The notes under the pieces: generated by a model
What the model was told of the DNA's origin: nothing
Databases searched by the model: none
Seen by the model: only the letters and a program-made list of their open reading frames with translations
Translations under genes and position numbers: made by a program
In this document: piece after piece, positions 7,701 to 16,070 of the stretch
Numbering within the stretch: position 1 is the first letter of the stretch
How the letters are laid out: each line of letters starts with the position of its first letter
Source: JAGTVG01 sp964389805
GTDB taxonomy: Bacteria; Bacteroidota; Bacteroidia; Cytophagales; Cyclobacteriaceae
Assembly (NCBI GenBank): GCA_964389805.1
Contig: CAYMFU010000197.1
Location: 1 to 24,869 of the forward strand
Length of the DNA stretch: 24,869 nt
Reading direction: 5' to 3'

Positions 7701-9086
7701 TTAGCACATCTGGAATTCCGGTAATTTACTCACCCTTGCGGTGATGGAGAATAGCCTTTCATCAATTGGGCTATGTTTATCAACAATTAAAAGTCTTGAC
7801 TTTTTCTGAGAAATTGATCCTTGCAACAAATACACGATCAAAGTATTCTCAATTCTATCATATGGAACTGAATTGAACTGCTGACTAAAAGAATACCAAT
7901 CAAATGTTGCCCGCAACTTCTTCAATCGATTTGTCATTGGGTTCTCTTCTTCCACATCTTTCAACAAGAACCTGTTCAGTTTTGCTGATGCCATAGCTAC
8001 CTCAACCAACCTCAGCCTGAGAATTAATGTCGAAGCATCTATCCAATCGGATCCTGAGGGCCACCCAGCTACATTCGGGGGCCTGAAAAGGATCTGGCCC
8101 AGCAGTTTCTGAATCCCGACCAATGCCTCTACATTCCCAAAATCTATTTTAAACAAATGCATACTTGATGCTATCAGTTCAACAGGACTCTTAATTTTTA
8201 TTCCGACATTTTCCTTGTAATAAAACCATTCGGAAGTAAAGATCTCTTTCAGCAAACTGGTAATATCATAACCGGATTCATAAAAAGCCTTTGCCAGTGC
8301 CTCTACCTTATATTTATCCAGTTCTTCGTTTACAAAAAAAGCATATATCTTTTCGACAATAAATTTGGCAGTCTGTTTCTGCTTCAAAATGATATCCAGT
8401 ACATCATCCCCTTCAAAATTTCCCGTTTCTCCTAATACTGTTTTTTCTCCATAATCATGAGTTAAGGTCCTGAATACAAACTCACCCTCCTGGTTAAAAC
8501 CCCAGCCTGTAAAAGCCCGGGCAGCCTCTTTTACATCCTGTTCTGTATAATGACCCCTTCCGAGGGTAAATAACTCCATTACCTCTCTCGCGAAATTTTC
8601 GTTAGGGGCATTTTCCCTGTTCTGCTGGTTATTCAGATATTGAAGCATAACAGCATCTTTTGAAACAGCCTTCAGCAGGTCACCAAAATTCCCAAGAGCA
8701 TGTTCCCTGATCAGGTTATTTTGTTGTTGTACCAGATAGGCATTATTAGATGTGGAGGCAAAATGGCCATGCCAGAAGAAGGTCATCTTTTCCCTGATAT
8801 CACCCTCTAATGCAGCCATATTTCTAAGCCAGGCAGCGTTCAACTTCATCTGCATCTGTGTAGATCTTTCAATAAACGCCCTTCTGACTTCAGGACTTCC
8901 CCCAACAGGGGGTCGGAAATCTTCCTTTTCAGCAAGATTCAAATATCTGGGTGTATTGGCTGTTTCAAAGATTTCATCCACCAGCACCTCAGCACTCTTA
9001 CCAATACTATTTTGTAAGGTTTCAAAGCTAATACCAAAACCGGCCCTTAAAAAGAGATGTTGAATGCTGCGTTGAGTTATAAGCAT
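7701..9086 (-). CDS. DUF1800 family protein
   Basis: Member of the uncharacterised DUF1800 family. The 461-residue product shows RAGFG near the start, the conserved MTFFWHGHFASTSN block, NNLIREHALGNFGDLL, NENFAREVMELFTLGRGHYTE and ARAFTGWGF, then a C-terminal GWPSGSDWID block. It is mostly helical by composition. No signal peptide or Tat motif is visible at the ATG at 9086, and no earlier in-frame start is obvious, so the N-terminus begins directly with the mature-looking domain. It is first of a two-gene unit with the DUF1501 gene 6 bp downstream. The tight pairing suggests that the two products form a complex or act together, but no biochemical role is known. Confidence 0.88.
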   Translation of the reverse strand: MLITQRSIQHLFLRAGFGISFETLQNSIGKSAEVLVDEIFETANTPRYLNLAEKEDFRPPVGGSPEVRRAFIERSTQMQMKLNAAWLRNMAALEGDIREKMTFFWHGHFASTSNNAYLVQQQNNLIREHALGNFGDLLKAVSKDAVMLQYLNNQQNRENAPNENFAREVMELFTLGRGHYTEQDVKEAARAFTGWGFNQEGEFVFRTLTHDYGEKTVLGETGNFEGDDVLDIILKQKQTAKFIVEKIYAFFVNEELDKYKVEALAKAFYESGYDITSLLKEIFTSEWFYYKENVGIKIKSPVELIASSMHLFKIDFGNVEALVGIQKLLGQILFRPPNVAGWPSGSDWIDASTLILRLRLVEVAMASAKLNRFLLKDVEEENPMTNRLKKLRATFDWYSFSQQFNSVPYDRIENTLIVYLLQGSISQKKSRLLIVDKHSPIDERLFSITARVSKLPEFQMC

Positions 9087-9145
9087 AGCTGTAAGCTTTA
9101 TATATCTCTTTGACTATAAACGTTGAACAAGGTTTAATCCTGCGG

Positions 9146-9177
9146 GAAAATTATAAAAAATATTAGTAAAATGCAAA
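9146..9177 (-). promoter_or_regulatory. Candidate Bacteroidota promoter for the DUF1800-DUF1501 pair
   Basis: On the minus strand TTTG (9177-9174) is followed after 20 bp by TAATTTTC (9153-9146), one mismatch from the Bacteroidota -7 consensus TAnnTTTG. The predicted transcript start is about 50 nt before the DUF1800 ATG. The rest of the 294-bp gap 9087-9380 shows no gene or clear terminator. This is a pattern match in AT-rich DNA, so confidence is limited. Confidence 0.3.
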
Positions 9178-9380
9178 TTATATAATGAAAAGTGCTGGTT
9201 GATTAACAGGGCATTCTTGAAACTGGCATAAATATCTCCCGATAAAAGTGAATTTTGGCTCTTTTAATCAATTCAGGAGACATTTCAAGCCATATGGATG
9301 AAATTTACATAAATCATCTTTCAACCCCGGGAATGAACATCCAGATGAATAATTCTTTAAAAGTATTAAACTAAAATGTG

Positions 9381-11531
9381 CTATTCTTCTGCAAGATCAA
9401 TCATAAAGGCATAGATCATGGCCGTTTCCTTATGTTGCTTGAACCGGCCGGATGCACCTCCATGACCCGATTCCATTTCCGTATATAAATAGATCTTGTT
9501 TTCTCCGGTATTATAATCCCGTAATTTGGCCACCCATTTAGCAGGTTCCCAATATTGGACCTGGGAATCATGGAATCCGGTTGTGACCAGCATGTTTGGA
9601 TAAGCCGTTTCATAAACATTATCATAAGGAGAATAAGATTTGATGTATTCATACTGCTCAAGGTCAGCCCCGGGATTACCCCATTCATCAAATTCCCCTG
9701 TAGTCAAAGGAATGGACTCATCCTCCATTGTGGTAATTACATCAACAAAGGGAACAGCAGCAACCACACCTTTGAAAAGTTCAGGGCGCATATTCACCAC
9801 CGCACCCATCAACAATCCACCGGCACTTCCTCCCTGTGCAAACAACAGGTCCGGATTGGTATAGCGCTGGTCCACCAGATAATCAGCACAATCCACAAAA
9901 TCGTTAAATGTATTTTTCTTTTTAAACATCTTTCCATCCTCATACCATTGCCTGCCATTTACCTGACTTCCCCGGATGTGAGCCGTTACAAAAATGAATC
10001 CACGGTCTAGCAAACTCAGACGCGATGAACTGAAGTACGGGTCAATTGTTGAGCCATAAGAACCGTACCCGTATAATAGTAATGGATTTTGACCATTTCG
10101 TTCCATGCCCATACGGTATACCATTGTAATTGGCACTTCGATACCATCCCTGGCCTCTACATATAATCTTTTCGTTTCATAATTTGCCGGGTCAAAATCT
10201 CCTACAACCTCCTGCTGTTTCAACAGTTTTTTCTCCCTGGTCTTCATATTATAATCATAGGTCGAGTTAGGTGTGGTCATAGACTGATACCCGTATCTCA
10301 GTACTTCAGTATTAAATTCCGGATTTGTTGAAACATAGGCAACATAGGCTTCCTCACCGAAATCAAGATAATGTTCATCTCCAGACTCTTGGTTCATTAT
10401 ACGCAATTGCCGCAATCCGCTTTTTCTTTCCGATACAACCAGGTAATTGGTAAATACTTCTATTCCACTTAGCATAACTTCCGGTCTGTGAGCGATTACT
10501 TCCTGCCAGTTTTCCTGTGTAGTATTTCCTTCCGGGGTTTCCATCAAGCGGAAATTTTGAGCTTCCCAATTGGTAACAATATAAAATTTATCTCCATAGT
10601 GCTCGATGGAATACTCATGATCGCGTTGTCTTGGGTTGAACATTTTGAATGAACCCTCAGGATCATCTGCATCAAGAATACGGAATTCCGATGACAGGGT
10701 CTGGAAAGAGGCCAGAATGATATACTTATCAGATTTCGAGCGGTATACATAGGTACTGAATGTTTCATCCGATTCGTGGAAAACCTCGACATCCTCTAAT
10801 TCTCCTGTTCCAACTTTATGACGAAATATTTTAAAGTATCTAAGTGTTTCTGGATCTTTCTGAACATAGAAGAATGTTTTGCTATCATTGGCCCATGCTG
10901 CAGATGCTCCTGTATTATTAATTACATCTTCCATTATCTCGCCAGTCTCGAGGTCCTTTATAAATATAGTATATCGCCTTCGGCTTACTGTATCAAGTCC
11001 AAAAGACAGATACTTGTTATCCGGACTGACATCCAATCCACCTACACTCACAAATTCATGTTTTTCTCCATATTCATTCACATTCAACATGATCTGTTCC
11101 TCAGCATCCATAGTCCCCTTTTTTCTACAGAAAATAGGATATTCTTTACCTTCCTCATACCGGGAATAATACCAGTATCCATTCTTGAAATAAGGCACTG
11201 ATTCATCTGTCTGTTTGATACGTCCGACAATTTCACTATATAGTGTTTCCTGCAATCCTTCAGCATGTGCCATGGATGCATTCAGATACTCATTTTCAGA
11301 ATTAAGGTAGGAAATTACCTTCTGGGTTTGTTCATCCGGTTGTCCGGCATTTTTCTGTGCATCGCTCAGCTTCATCCAGTAATAATTATCTAAGCGAACA
11401 TCGCCGTGACTTACAAGTTCTTTAGGGATTTTCTCCGCATCTGGTGGTTGCATTCCCATATCAGTTGTCGTTTCTTTTGAATCGCATCCTGCAATAATAA
11501 TCAGAGCAATAATTAACCTAAGGTTTTTCAT
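9381..11531 (-). CDS. ptrB: Oligopeptidase B (prolyl oligopeptidase family S9A), lipoprotein
   Basis: Serine oligopeptidase that cleaves short peptides after Lys or Arg. The 716-residue protein has an N-terminal beta-propeller (~30-450) and a C-terminal alpha/beta-hydrolase domain. The catalytic triad is Ser569 in GGSAGG, Asp655 in GFHDSQV and His690 in ESGHGG. The segment DESIPLTTGEFDEWGNP (604-620) is the oligopeptidase B signature and includes Glu613, placed like the acidic residue that selects basic P1 side chains. Unlike cytosolic enterobacterial PtrB it begins with MKNLRLIIALIIIAGC, a lipoprotein signal with Cys16, so it probably works in the periplasm or on the surface. It follows the second glycosidase gene by 25 bp and is the last gene of that three-gene set. 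The start is ATG 11531. Confidence 0.92.
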   Translation of the reverse strand: MKNLRLIIALIIIAGCDSKETTTDMGMQPPDAEKIPKELVSHGDVRLDNYYWMKLSDAQKNAGQPDEQTQKVISYLNSENEYLNASMAHAEGLQETLYSEIVGRIKQTDESVPYFKNGYWYYSRYEEGKEYPIFCRKKGTMDAEEQIMLNVNEYGEKHEFVSVGGLDVSPDNKYLSFGLDTVSRRRYTIFIKDLETGEIMEDVINNTGASAAWANDSKTFFYVQKDPETLRYFKIFRHKVGTGELEDVEVFHESDETFSTYVYRSKSDKYIILASFQTLSSEFRILDADDPEGSFKMFNPRQRDHEYSIEHYGDKFYIVTNWEAQNFRLMETPEGNTTQENWQEVIAHRPEVMLSGIEVFTNYLVVSERKSGLRQLRIMNQESGDEHYLDFGEEAYVAYVSTNPEFNTEVLRYGYQSMTTPNSTYDYNMKTREKKLLKQQEVVGDFDPANYETKRLYVEARDGIEVPITMVYRMGMERNGQNPLLLYGYGSYGSTIDPYFSSSRLSLLDRGFIFVTAHIRGSQVNGRQWYEDGKMFKKKNTFNDFVDCADYLVDQRYTNPDLLFAQGGSAGGLLMGAVVNMRPELFKGVVAAVPFVDVITTMEDESIPLTTGEFDEWGNPGADLEQYEYIKSYSPYDNVYETAYPNMLVTTGFHDSQVQYWEPAKWVAKLRDYNTGENKIYLYTEMESGHGGASGRFKQHKETAMIYAFMIDLAEE

Positions 11532-11556
11532 AATTAATATGTTATATGATATAATT

Positions 11557-13119
11557 TTATTTTACAATATGGACAGCCATATCATCAATAAATACGGGTG
11601 TACGGAATCGGGTTTCTCCATTATTTATTTTAATCGTTCTGGAACCAGCCGGGCCTGATTTTGGGTCAAAGAAAGTGGCTTGGTATTGTCCATCAGGAAA
11701 AGGCAGATCGTGAAGGAAGACATGTGCTCCATTCGGTACAAATTCCATGTTTTCCAGGCCTGTTGGTGAGGATATATAGGCGAGTATTTCCTTTGTAGAA
11801 GATAATACGAGGTTAACCCCCACTGTAGATATCCAGAAATATCCCCGATATTCCAGGGCGCTATAGTCCTGAATTCCATTAAAAAATTCCCTGAGTAATA
11901 GTGCATCTTTTTCAAACTCATTCCATCCGTTAGGATCATAATTATTGGAAGGTTCGGAAATTTTCTGTACCTGCGATAAGGTTAATTGCGGTTTAGCATA
12001 AATATCTGCCTGCTGACATTTAGCCATCATCATTTTCCAGCAGTACTTTCTCAAGTGGTTTCTAAACTCAGGATAGCGGTATGTCCAGGTTTGTCCACTA
12101 TCATCCCTGGATTCCTGTGCGATAACAGGCTTTTTGTATTTCTGAACCCAGGCCTTGATATTGCTGGTGTGATGGTGGTTCCCATCGATCAACACATCGA
12201 AAAAAGGACGCGAGAAAACCCAATCTATTTCAGAACCGGGATCCGGATATCCCCCACCCTGGTTAAAAGGAAATCCCCTCAAGTGGCCGGTATCCGTTGA
12301 AAGAATTATGGGACGTTCCGGATTAAGCTCTTTCCATTTTGCCCGAACTGCCAACGCTATAGTCTCAAGCCATTCACTTGTCTTCTCCCAGTCATCATAG
12401 GTCATCCCCAGTTCATGCACCAGTTCATAATATATATTATCCAGGTCATATGTCTCCTCTATGATCTTTTCAAAATATGCGATCTGAATATCCAATAATT
12501 CCTGGTTCCCATCAGATGCTGAATAATAGATCCTGAACCGGTTATCTTCATTTTCCGTGGTTCTTAATACATCTGTACATGAATTTATGTTGTTCTCAGG
12601 GTTAAAAAAATGCCCATCCCAGTTGATCTTCGATACATCCTCCCTGTAATTAAATAATTGCCATCCGTTCATCATCAGGAGATCAAGAATGATGCCTTTT
12701 GACTGCAGGTACACACATTGCTCACGAAACCTTTTCCAATAGCGTTCATCAAATTTTCTTAAGTCGAACTTACGGACTCCCGGTTCGGTCTCCTTAAAGG
12801 GGAACAAAAAGTTGTCAATACTACCTCCATTCTCATTGGCAAAATATTCAACATAAGTCCAGCTACCGGGCAGGTAGGCCCTGCAATGGTTCATGCCATG
12901 AGCTTCCTGCCAGTCTGCCCATTTTTTGTAATCATAGGCATCATCAGCAGCATAAAACATATAATCAGACATGGCCCCAAAAGAGAGTAGAGGTTTACCA
13001 TGATAAGAAAAGTAAACATGTTCAGTTCCAGGATTTTCCAACTGCAAAGGCTGCCCATTAAGGACCATAACACATGATAAAAGTAAAAGAATTATTAAAT
13101 GGAATATCTTTTTTCTCAT
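11557..13119 (-). CDS. Secreted clan GH-A-like glycoside hydrolase with C-terminal beta domain
   Basis: Probable exported glycosidase of unknown specificity. The 520-residue protein has a signal peptide ending near VLNG-QP (about residue 22). It then has a TIM-barrel-like region that resembles the DUF4038-type glycosidases. The candidate acid/base is Glu236 in YYELVHELG, at the end of a strand, and the candidate nucleophile is Glu336 in PVIAQESRDD. Histidine-rich NHHHTSN (314-320) lies before it. From ~425 a beta-sandwich follows, ending LPFPDGQYQATFFDPKSG and onward, much like the putative collagen-binding domain (PF12904-like) found behind such barrels. The gene is 31 bp downstream of another glycosidase-like gene and 25 bp upstream of oligopeptidase B, all one strand, so a shared transcript is likely. 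The family placement is from pattern only. Confidence 0.7.
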   Translation of the reverse strand: MRKKIFHLIILLLLSCVMVLNGQPLQLENPGTEHVYFSYHGKPLLSFGAMSDYMFYAADDAYDYKKWADWQEAHGMNHCRAYLPGSWTYVEYFANENGGSIDNFLFPFKETEPGVRKFDLRKFDERYWKRFREQCVYLQSKGIILDLLMMNGWQLFNYREDVSKINWDGHFFNPENNINSCTDVLRTTENEDNRFRIYYSASDGNQELLDIQIAYFEKIIEETYDLDNIYYELVHELGMTYDDWEKTSEWLETIALAVRAKWKELNPERPIILSTDTGHLRGFPFNQGGGYPDPGSEIDWVFSRPFFDVLIDGNHHHTSNIKAWVQKYKKPVIAQESRDDSGQTWTYRYPEFRNHLRKYCWKMMMAKCQQADIYAKPQLTLSQVQKISEPSNNYDPNGWNEFEKDALLLREFFNGIQDYSALEYRGYFWISTVGVNLVLSSTKEILAYISSPTGLENMEFVPNGAHVFLHDLPFPDGQYQATFFDPKSGPAGSRTIKINNGETRFRTPVFIDDMAVHIVK

Positions 13120-13150
13120 GAGTATCTAAATTAATTAAAATTAAAAAATG

Positions 13151-14503
13151 TTACTTATTTAAATGCGCAAAAATACCATCATTAAAGGGAGGTACTGTGA
13201 TGCTGGCTGGAAATGACTCGATCGTTTCCTCTTTTATGACTTTCCCGGATCTAATATCAATCCAGTCAATCGTATAAGGAGGATTTGTAAGCCCTGGGTC
13301 CAGGTTTATCTGCGTGGAAATTGCTTCGAATTTATCTTCCGGATCGTCGTTTAACAGGTAGATCATCATCTGTTGATCATCGCCACAGGCATAAGCCTCT
13401 ACTTGTTTATCGGTACAGGAAACGCGATACATCATACTTTTGCTGTCAAACTCCGACCAGTTAACGGTTTGACAAAAATCACTGTAGTTTTTGAACCATT
13501 TGAGTTCCTGCATGGTATGATCAGGCCAGCGGCCCTCTTTTGTCGGGCAGATCCATGCATGCAGGTTCCCGGCCGAGCCCACTGCCAGGGGTCCCCATAA
13601 GGTATGCAGGAAGAATCTCTCTTTTTCTTCTTCCGAGGCTTCCCCATTATGCATCCGGCCTTCCCCGCTATATACCGGATCGCCAAATGGTAAGGCTTCC
13701 AGCACCCGCTTGAATAAAGCTTCAGCCATCAACTCCGGATCATTGCCCCCTGGGTTATACTCATAAACCCTGACTGACCCACAATCCATCTCGCCCTTAG
13801 GATTTCTTCCGGTATTATACTGAAAGCCAATAATATGATCGATAGGATCAAGTGCCCTGACATGATCATACATTTCGTTCTTCCATTCAGCGGTTTTCTT
13901 ACTATCATTAACCAGGTCCCACATCATCAGGCTCTTGTGATGGTTCCAGCGCTTGACAAACACCTCATATCTGTTAAGTACAGCGTTCCAGGATGGTTTA
14001 TGATCAATCCCTTTTAGATCTTCCGGATCTTCGGTTGTTCCCAGGCTGTCGATTGCCTTATTATAGCCCATCCTTTTGTTGTTCCAGCCATAACCTACAT
14101 CAAAGCGCAACGTATTGTCATTCCATAAACATAGCGAAACATAAACCCCATACTCTTCACACTTGTCAAGAATATAATCGATCTTCTGCATTCTAACCTC
14201 GTCAAATGTCCCTACCGGGAATTCAGGATCACTTCCACCCCCCAACCATACCCTGATATAATTAATACCATGGTCAGACCACAGATGTAATAGGCTATCG
14301 ATGGCTTCATCTGTATCTTCATAAAATATAAATTTATTAAAGCCTACAGGTATGTAAGATGTTCCGTCATCAAATACGAAGTACCTGCCATTGTTATCTA
14401 CCCTGAGGAATCCACGATCCTTTTCTTCTACTTGCTTAGGTTGGCAGTTGAATACAGATATGAGAACTGCAAAAAATAATAGTCTAAAAAGTATATTTTC
14501 CAT
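13151..14503 (-). CDS. GH5-like glycosidase lipoprotein with atypical Asp at the acid/base position
   Basis: Probable outer-membrane or periplasmic lipoprotein with a cellulase/mannanase-like (GH5, clan A) barrel. The 450-residue product starts with a lipoprotein signal ending SVFNC (Cys20). Motifs in order are GRYFVFDDGTSYIPVGFN (39-56), HGINYIRVWLGGG (78-90), YVSLCLWNDN on a strand near 121-130, MMWDLVND (193-200) and PVYSGEG with Glu281 as probable nucleophile. In most GH5-like enzymes the fourth strand ends in Asn-Glu; here it reads Asn-Asp, so Asp200 replaces the usual acid/base Glu. The C-terminal ~100 residues look like a beta-sandwich. It is the first gene of a three-gene minus-strand set. 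Substrate unknown; it may be catalytically altered or a non-hydrolytic relative. Confidence 0.7.
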   Translation of the reverse strand: MENILFRLLFFAVLISVFNCQPKQVEEKDRGFLRVDNNGRYFVFDDGTSYIPVGFNKFIFYEDTDEAIDSLLHLWSDHGINYIRVWLGGGSDPEFPVGTFDEVRMQKIDYILDKCEEYGVYVSLCLWNDNTLRFDVGYGWNNKRMGYNKAIDSLGTTEDPEDLKGIDHKPSWNAVLNRYEVFVKRWNHHKSLMMWDLVNDSKKTAEWKNEMYDHVRALDPIDHIIGFQYNTGRNPKGEMDCGSVRVYEYNPGGNDPELMAEALFKRVLEALPFGDPVYSGEGRMHNGEASEEEKERFFLHTLWGPLAVGSAGNLHAWICPTKEGRWPDHTMQELKWFKNYSDFCQTVNWSEFDSKSMMYRVSCTDKQVEAYACGDDQQMMIYLLNDDPEDKFEAISTQINLDPGLTNPPYTIDWIDIRSGKVIKEETIESFPASITVPPFNDGIFAHLNK

Positions 14504-14522
14504 GATCCTATATTAAACAATC

Positions 14523-14553
14523 CCAAGTTAAAGAATGAAACTAATCCAACCAA
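14523..14553 (-). promoter_or_regulatory. Candidate promoter for the glycosidase-oligopeptidase set
   Basis: On the minus strand TTG (14553-14551) is followed after 20 bp by TAACTTGG (14530-14523), one mismatch from TAnnTTTG. The ATG of the GH5-like lipoprotein gene is at 14503, giving a leader of only about 15 nt. Pattern match only. Confidence 0.28.
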
Positions 14554-14617
14554 TCATTAAAAAACTTTTGTGCATCCATTCCCCAATATTCATAATCCCT
14601 TGAATATGGAAACCCCA

Positions 14618-14646
14618 TTGCTTATATTGTGCTAAGCATAATTTAG
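14618..14646 (+). promoter_or_regulatory. Candidate promoter with internal palindrome, oxidoreductase pair
   Basis: TTG (14618-14620) and TAATTTAG (14639-14646), one mismatch from the Bacteroidota -7 box, are 18 bp apart and point toward the oxidoreductase gene 69 bp downstream. The palindrome ATTGTGCTAAGCATAAT (14626-14642; seven of eight pairs match) sits between the two boxes and overlaps the second, where a repressor would be expected to bind. It is a suggestive arrangement, not proof. Confidence 0.27.
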
Positions 14647-14714
14647 TCAATACAGGACTTTTTTATTTCTATTAAAGAAATTAAACAAACATTCAAACTT
14701 TTTCTGTCAAACAA

Positions 14715-16040
14715 ATGGGAACATTAAATCGCCGTCAATTTATTGGTACTATTGGAGGAGCTAGTGCTTTCTCCGTTCTTTCAAGAAGGATTAGCAAAGC
14801 TGCTGACCCTAAAATCAAGGTTGGAATCATGGGATTGGGTGGAAGAGGCCGTTTTCTTACTGAACGGTTTGCACAAAGGCCCGATATTGAAATTACCCAT
14901 TTATGTGATGTTAATAACAGGCGCTACGGATATGGCCGGGAAATTGTATCTGAATACCAGGACAGGCAACCAAAACTTACCCAGGATTTCCGGGACATGC
15001 TCAATGATCCGGAAGTAAATGTGATCGTAAATGCTACACCTGTGCATTGGCATGCACTGGGTACCATAATGGCATGTCAGGCTGGCAAAGATGTATATGT
15101 GGAAAAACCCTTAAGTGTAAATCCCTGGGAAGGTATGAAAATGGTTGAAGCGGCAAGGAAGCACAACCGCGTGGTACAGGTAGGTTGTCAGACACGTAGT
15201 GCCCCTTATGTACAAAAGGCCCTTGAATATGTTCAGAATGGCAATCTTGGAGACGTCCATATTGCAAGTGTTTACCAGGTCGTTGATTGGAAGCAAAATG
15301 TTCACAGCACACTGGAGGAACCTGTTCCTGAAGGGCTGGATTATGATCTTTGGTGTGGTCCGGCGCCAAAATTACCCTACAAACCCGGGTACTGGTTCAG
15401 GGACCGATGGGATTTTAATGTCGGTTCAATCGGAGGGGACATATTTCACCAGTTGGATATTGCCAGGTACATCCTGAATGTATCCATACCTAAATCAGCT
15501 GTTAGCTCCGGGGGTGTATTCTATTTTAAGGATGGAAGGGAAATTCCGGATACCATTAGCACCCATTTTGAATATGAGAAACTGACATATAAGATCGAAG
15601 CAGGAATCTGGGCAGCAAATTTCAAAAAGATACCCACCAGTGTTCGGGATTCCGATCAATTCCCTGATTGGGAATTCTGCAGCACTAAGATTGAATTATA
15701 TGGAACGAAAGGGTTTCTCCGGCTGGGAAGGCAAGGCGGCGGATGGCAGGCTTTTAATGAGAAGGGGGAAATTGTTGCTCAGGAATATGGACGGCAGGCC
15801 GATAATATACACATTGCCAATTTCATAGATTGTGTTCGATCCAGAAAATTACCAAACGCCGACATAGAAGAAGGACGACGTTCTGATCTACTGCTCCATC
15901 TGTCAAATATTTCCGCAAGGGCCGGCAACGAAAAGCTGGTATATGATGCAACTGCAAATAATTTCAAAAATCTACCAGAAGCCAATAAATTTCTTCGGCG
16001 AAAAGACAGGGCTCCCTGGCAAATCCCCGATAAAGTTTAA
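14715..16040 (+). CDS. Gfo/Idh/MocA family oxidoreductase, Tat-exported
   Basis: NAD(P)-binding oxidoreductase or sugar-modifying enzyme of the Gfo/Idh/MocA family, predicted periplasmic. The 441-residue protein begins with NRRQFIGTIGGASAF, a twin-arginine signal, and mature sequence starts near residue 30. The Rossmann glycine motif is GIMGLGGRGR (37-46), the conserved EKP with the likely catalytic Lys131 follows VYVE (127-130), and GGDIFHQLDIARY (240-252) carries the Asp/His pair typical of the C-terminal domain. Such exported members keep their nucleotide bound, and some are glycosidases or epimerases rather than dehydrogenases. A secreted FGE-fold gene follows after 21-30 bp, so both likely form one transcript. 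The start is ATG 14715. Confidence 0.88.
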   Translation: MGTLNRRQFIGTIGGASAFSVLSRRISKAADPKIKVGIMGLGGRGRFLTERFAQRPDIEITHLCDVNNRRYGYGREIVSEYQDRQPKLTQDFRDMLNDPEVNVIVNATPVHWHALGTIMACQAGKDVYVEKPLSVNPWEGMKMVEAARKHNRVVQVGCQTRSAPYVQKALEYVQNGNLGDVHIASVYQVVDWKQNVHSTLEEPVPEGLDYDLWCGPAPKLPYKPGYWFRDRWDFNVGSIGGDIFHQLDIARYILNVSIPKSAVSSGGVFYFKDGREIPDTISTHFEYEKLTYKIEAGIWAANFKKIPTSVRDSDQFPDWEFCSTKIELYGTKGFLRLGRQGGGWQAFNEKGEIVAQEYGRQADNIHIANFIDCVRSRKLPNADIEEGRRSDLLLHLSNISARAGNEKLVYDATANNFKNLPEANKFLRRKDRAPWQIPDKV

Positions 16041-16070
16041 GATTTAAAGGCCCTGACAAAGATGGAGATT

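Noticed and set aside
9555..10010. 151-codon plus-strand frame antisense to oligopeptidase B
   Set aside because: Shadow of the real gene; the product is low in recognisable pattern and has no start context.
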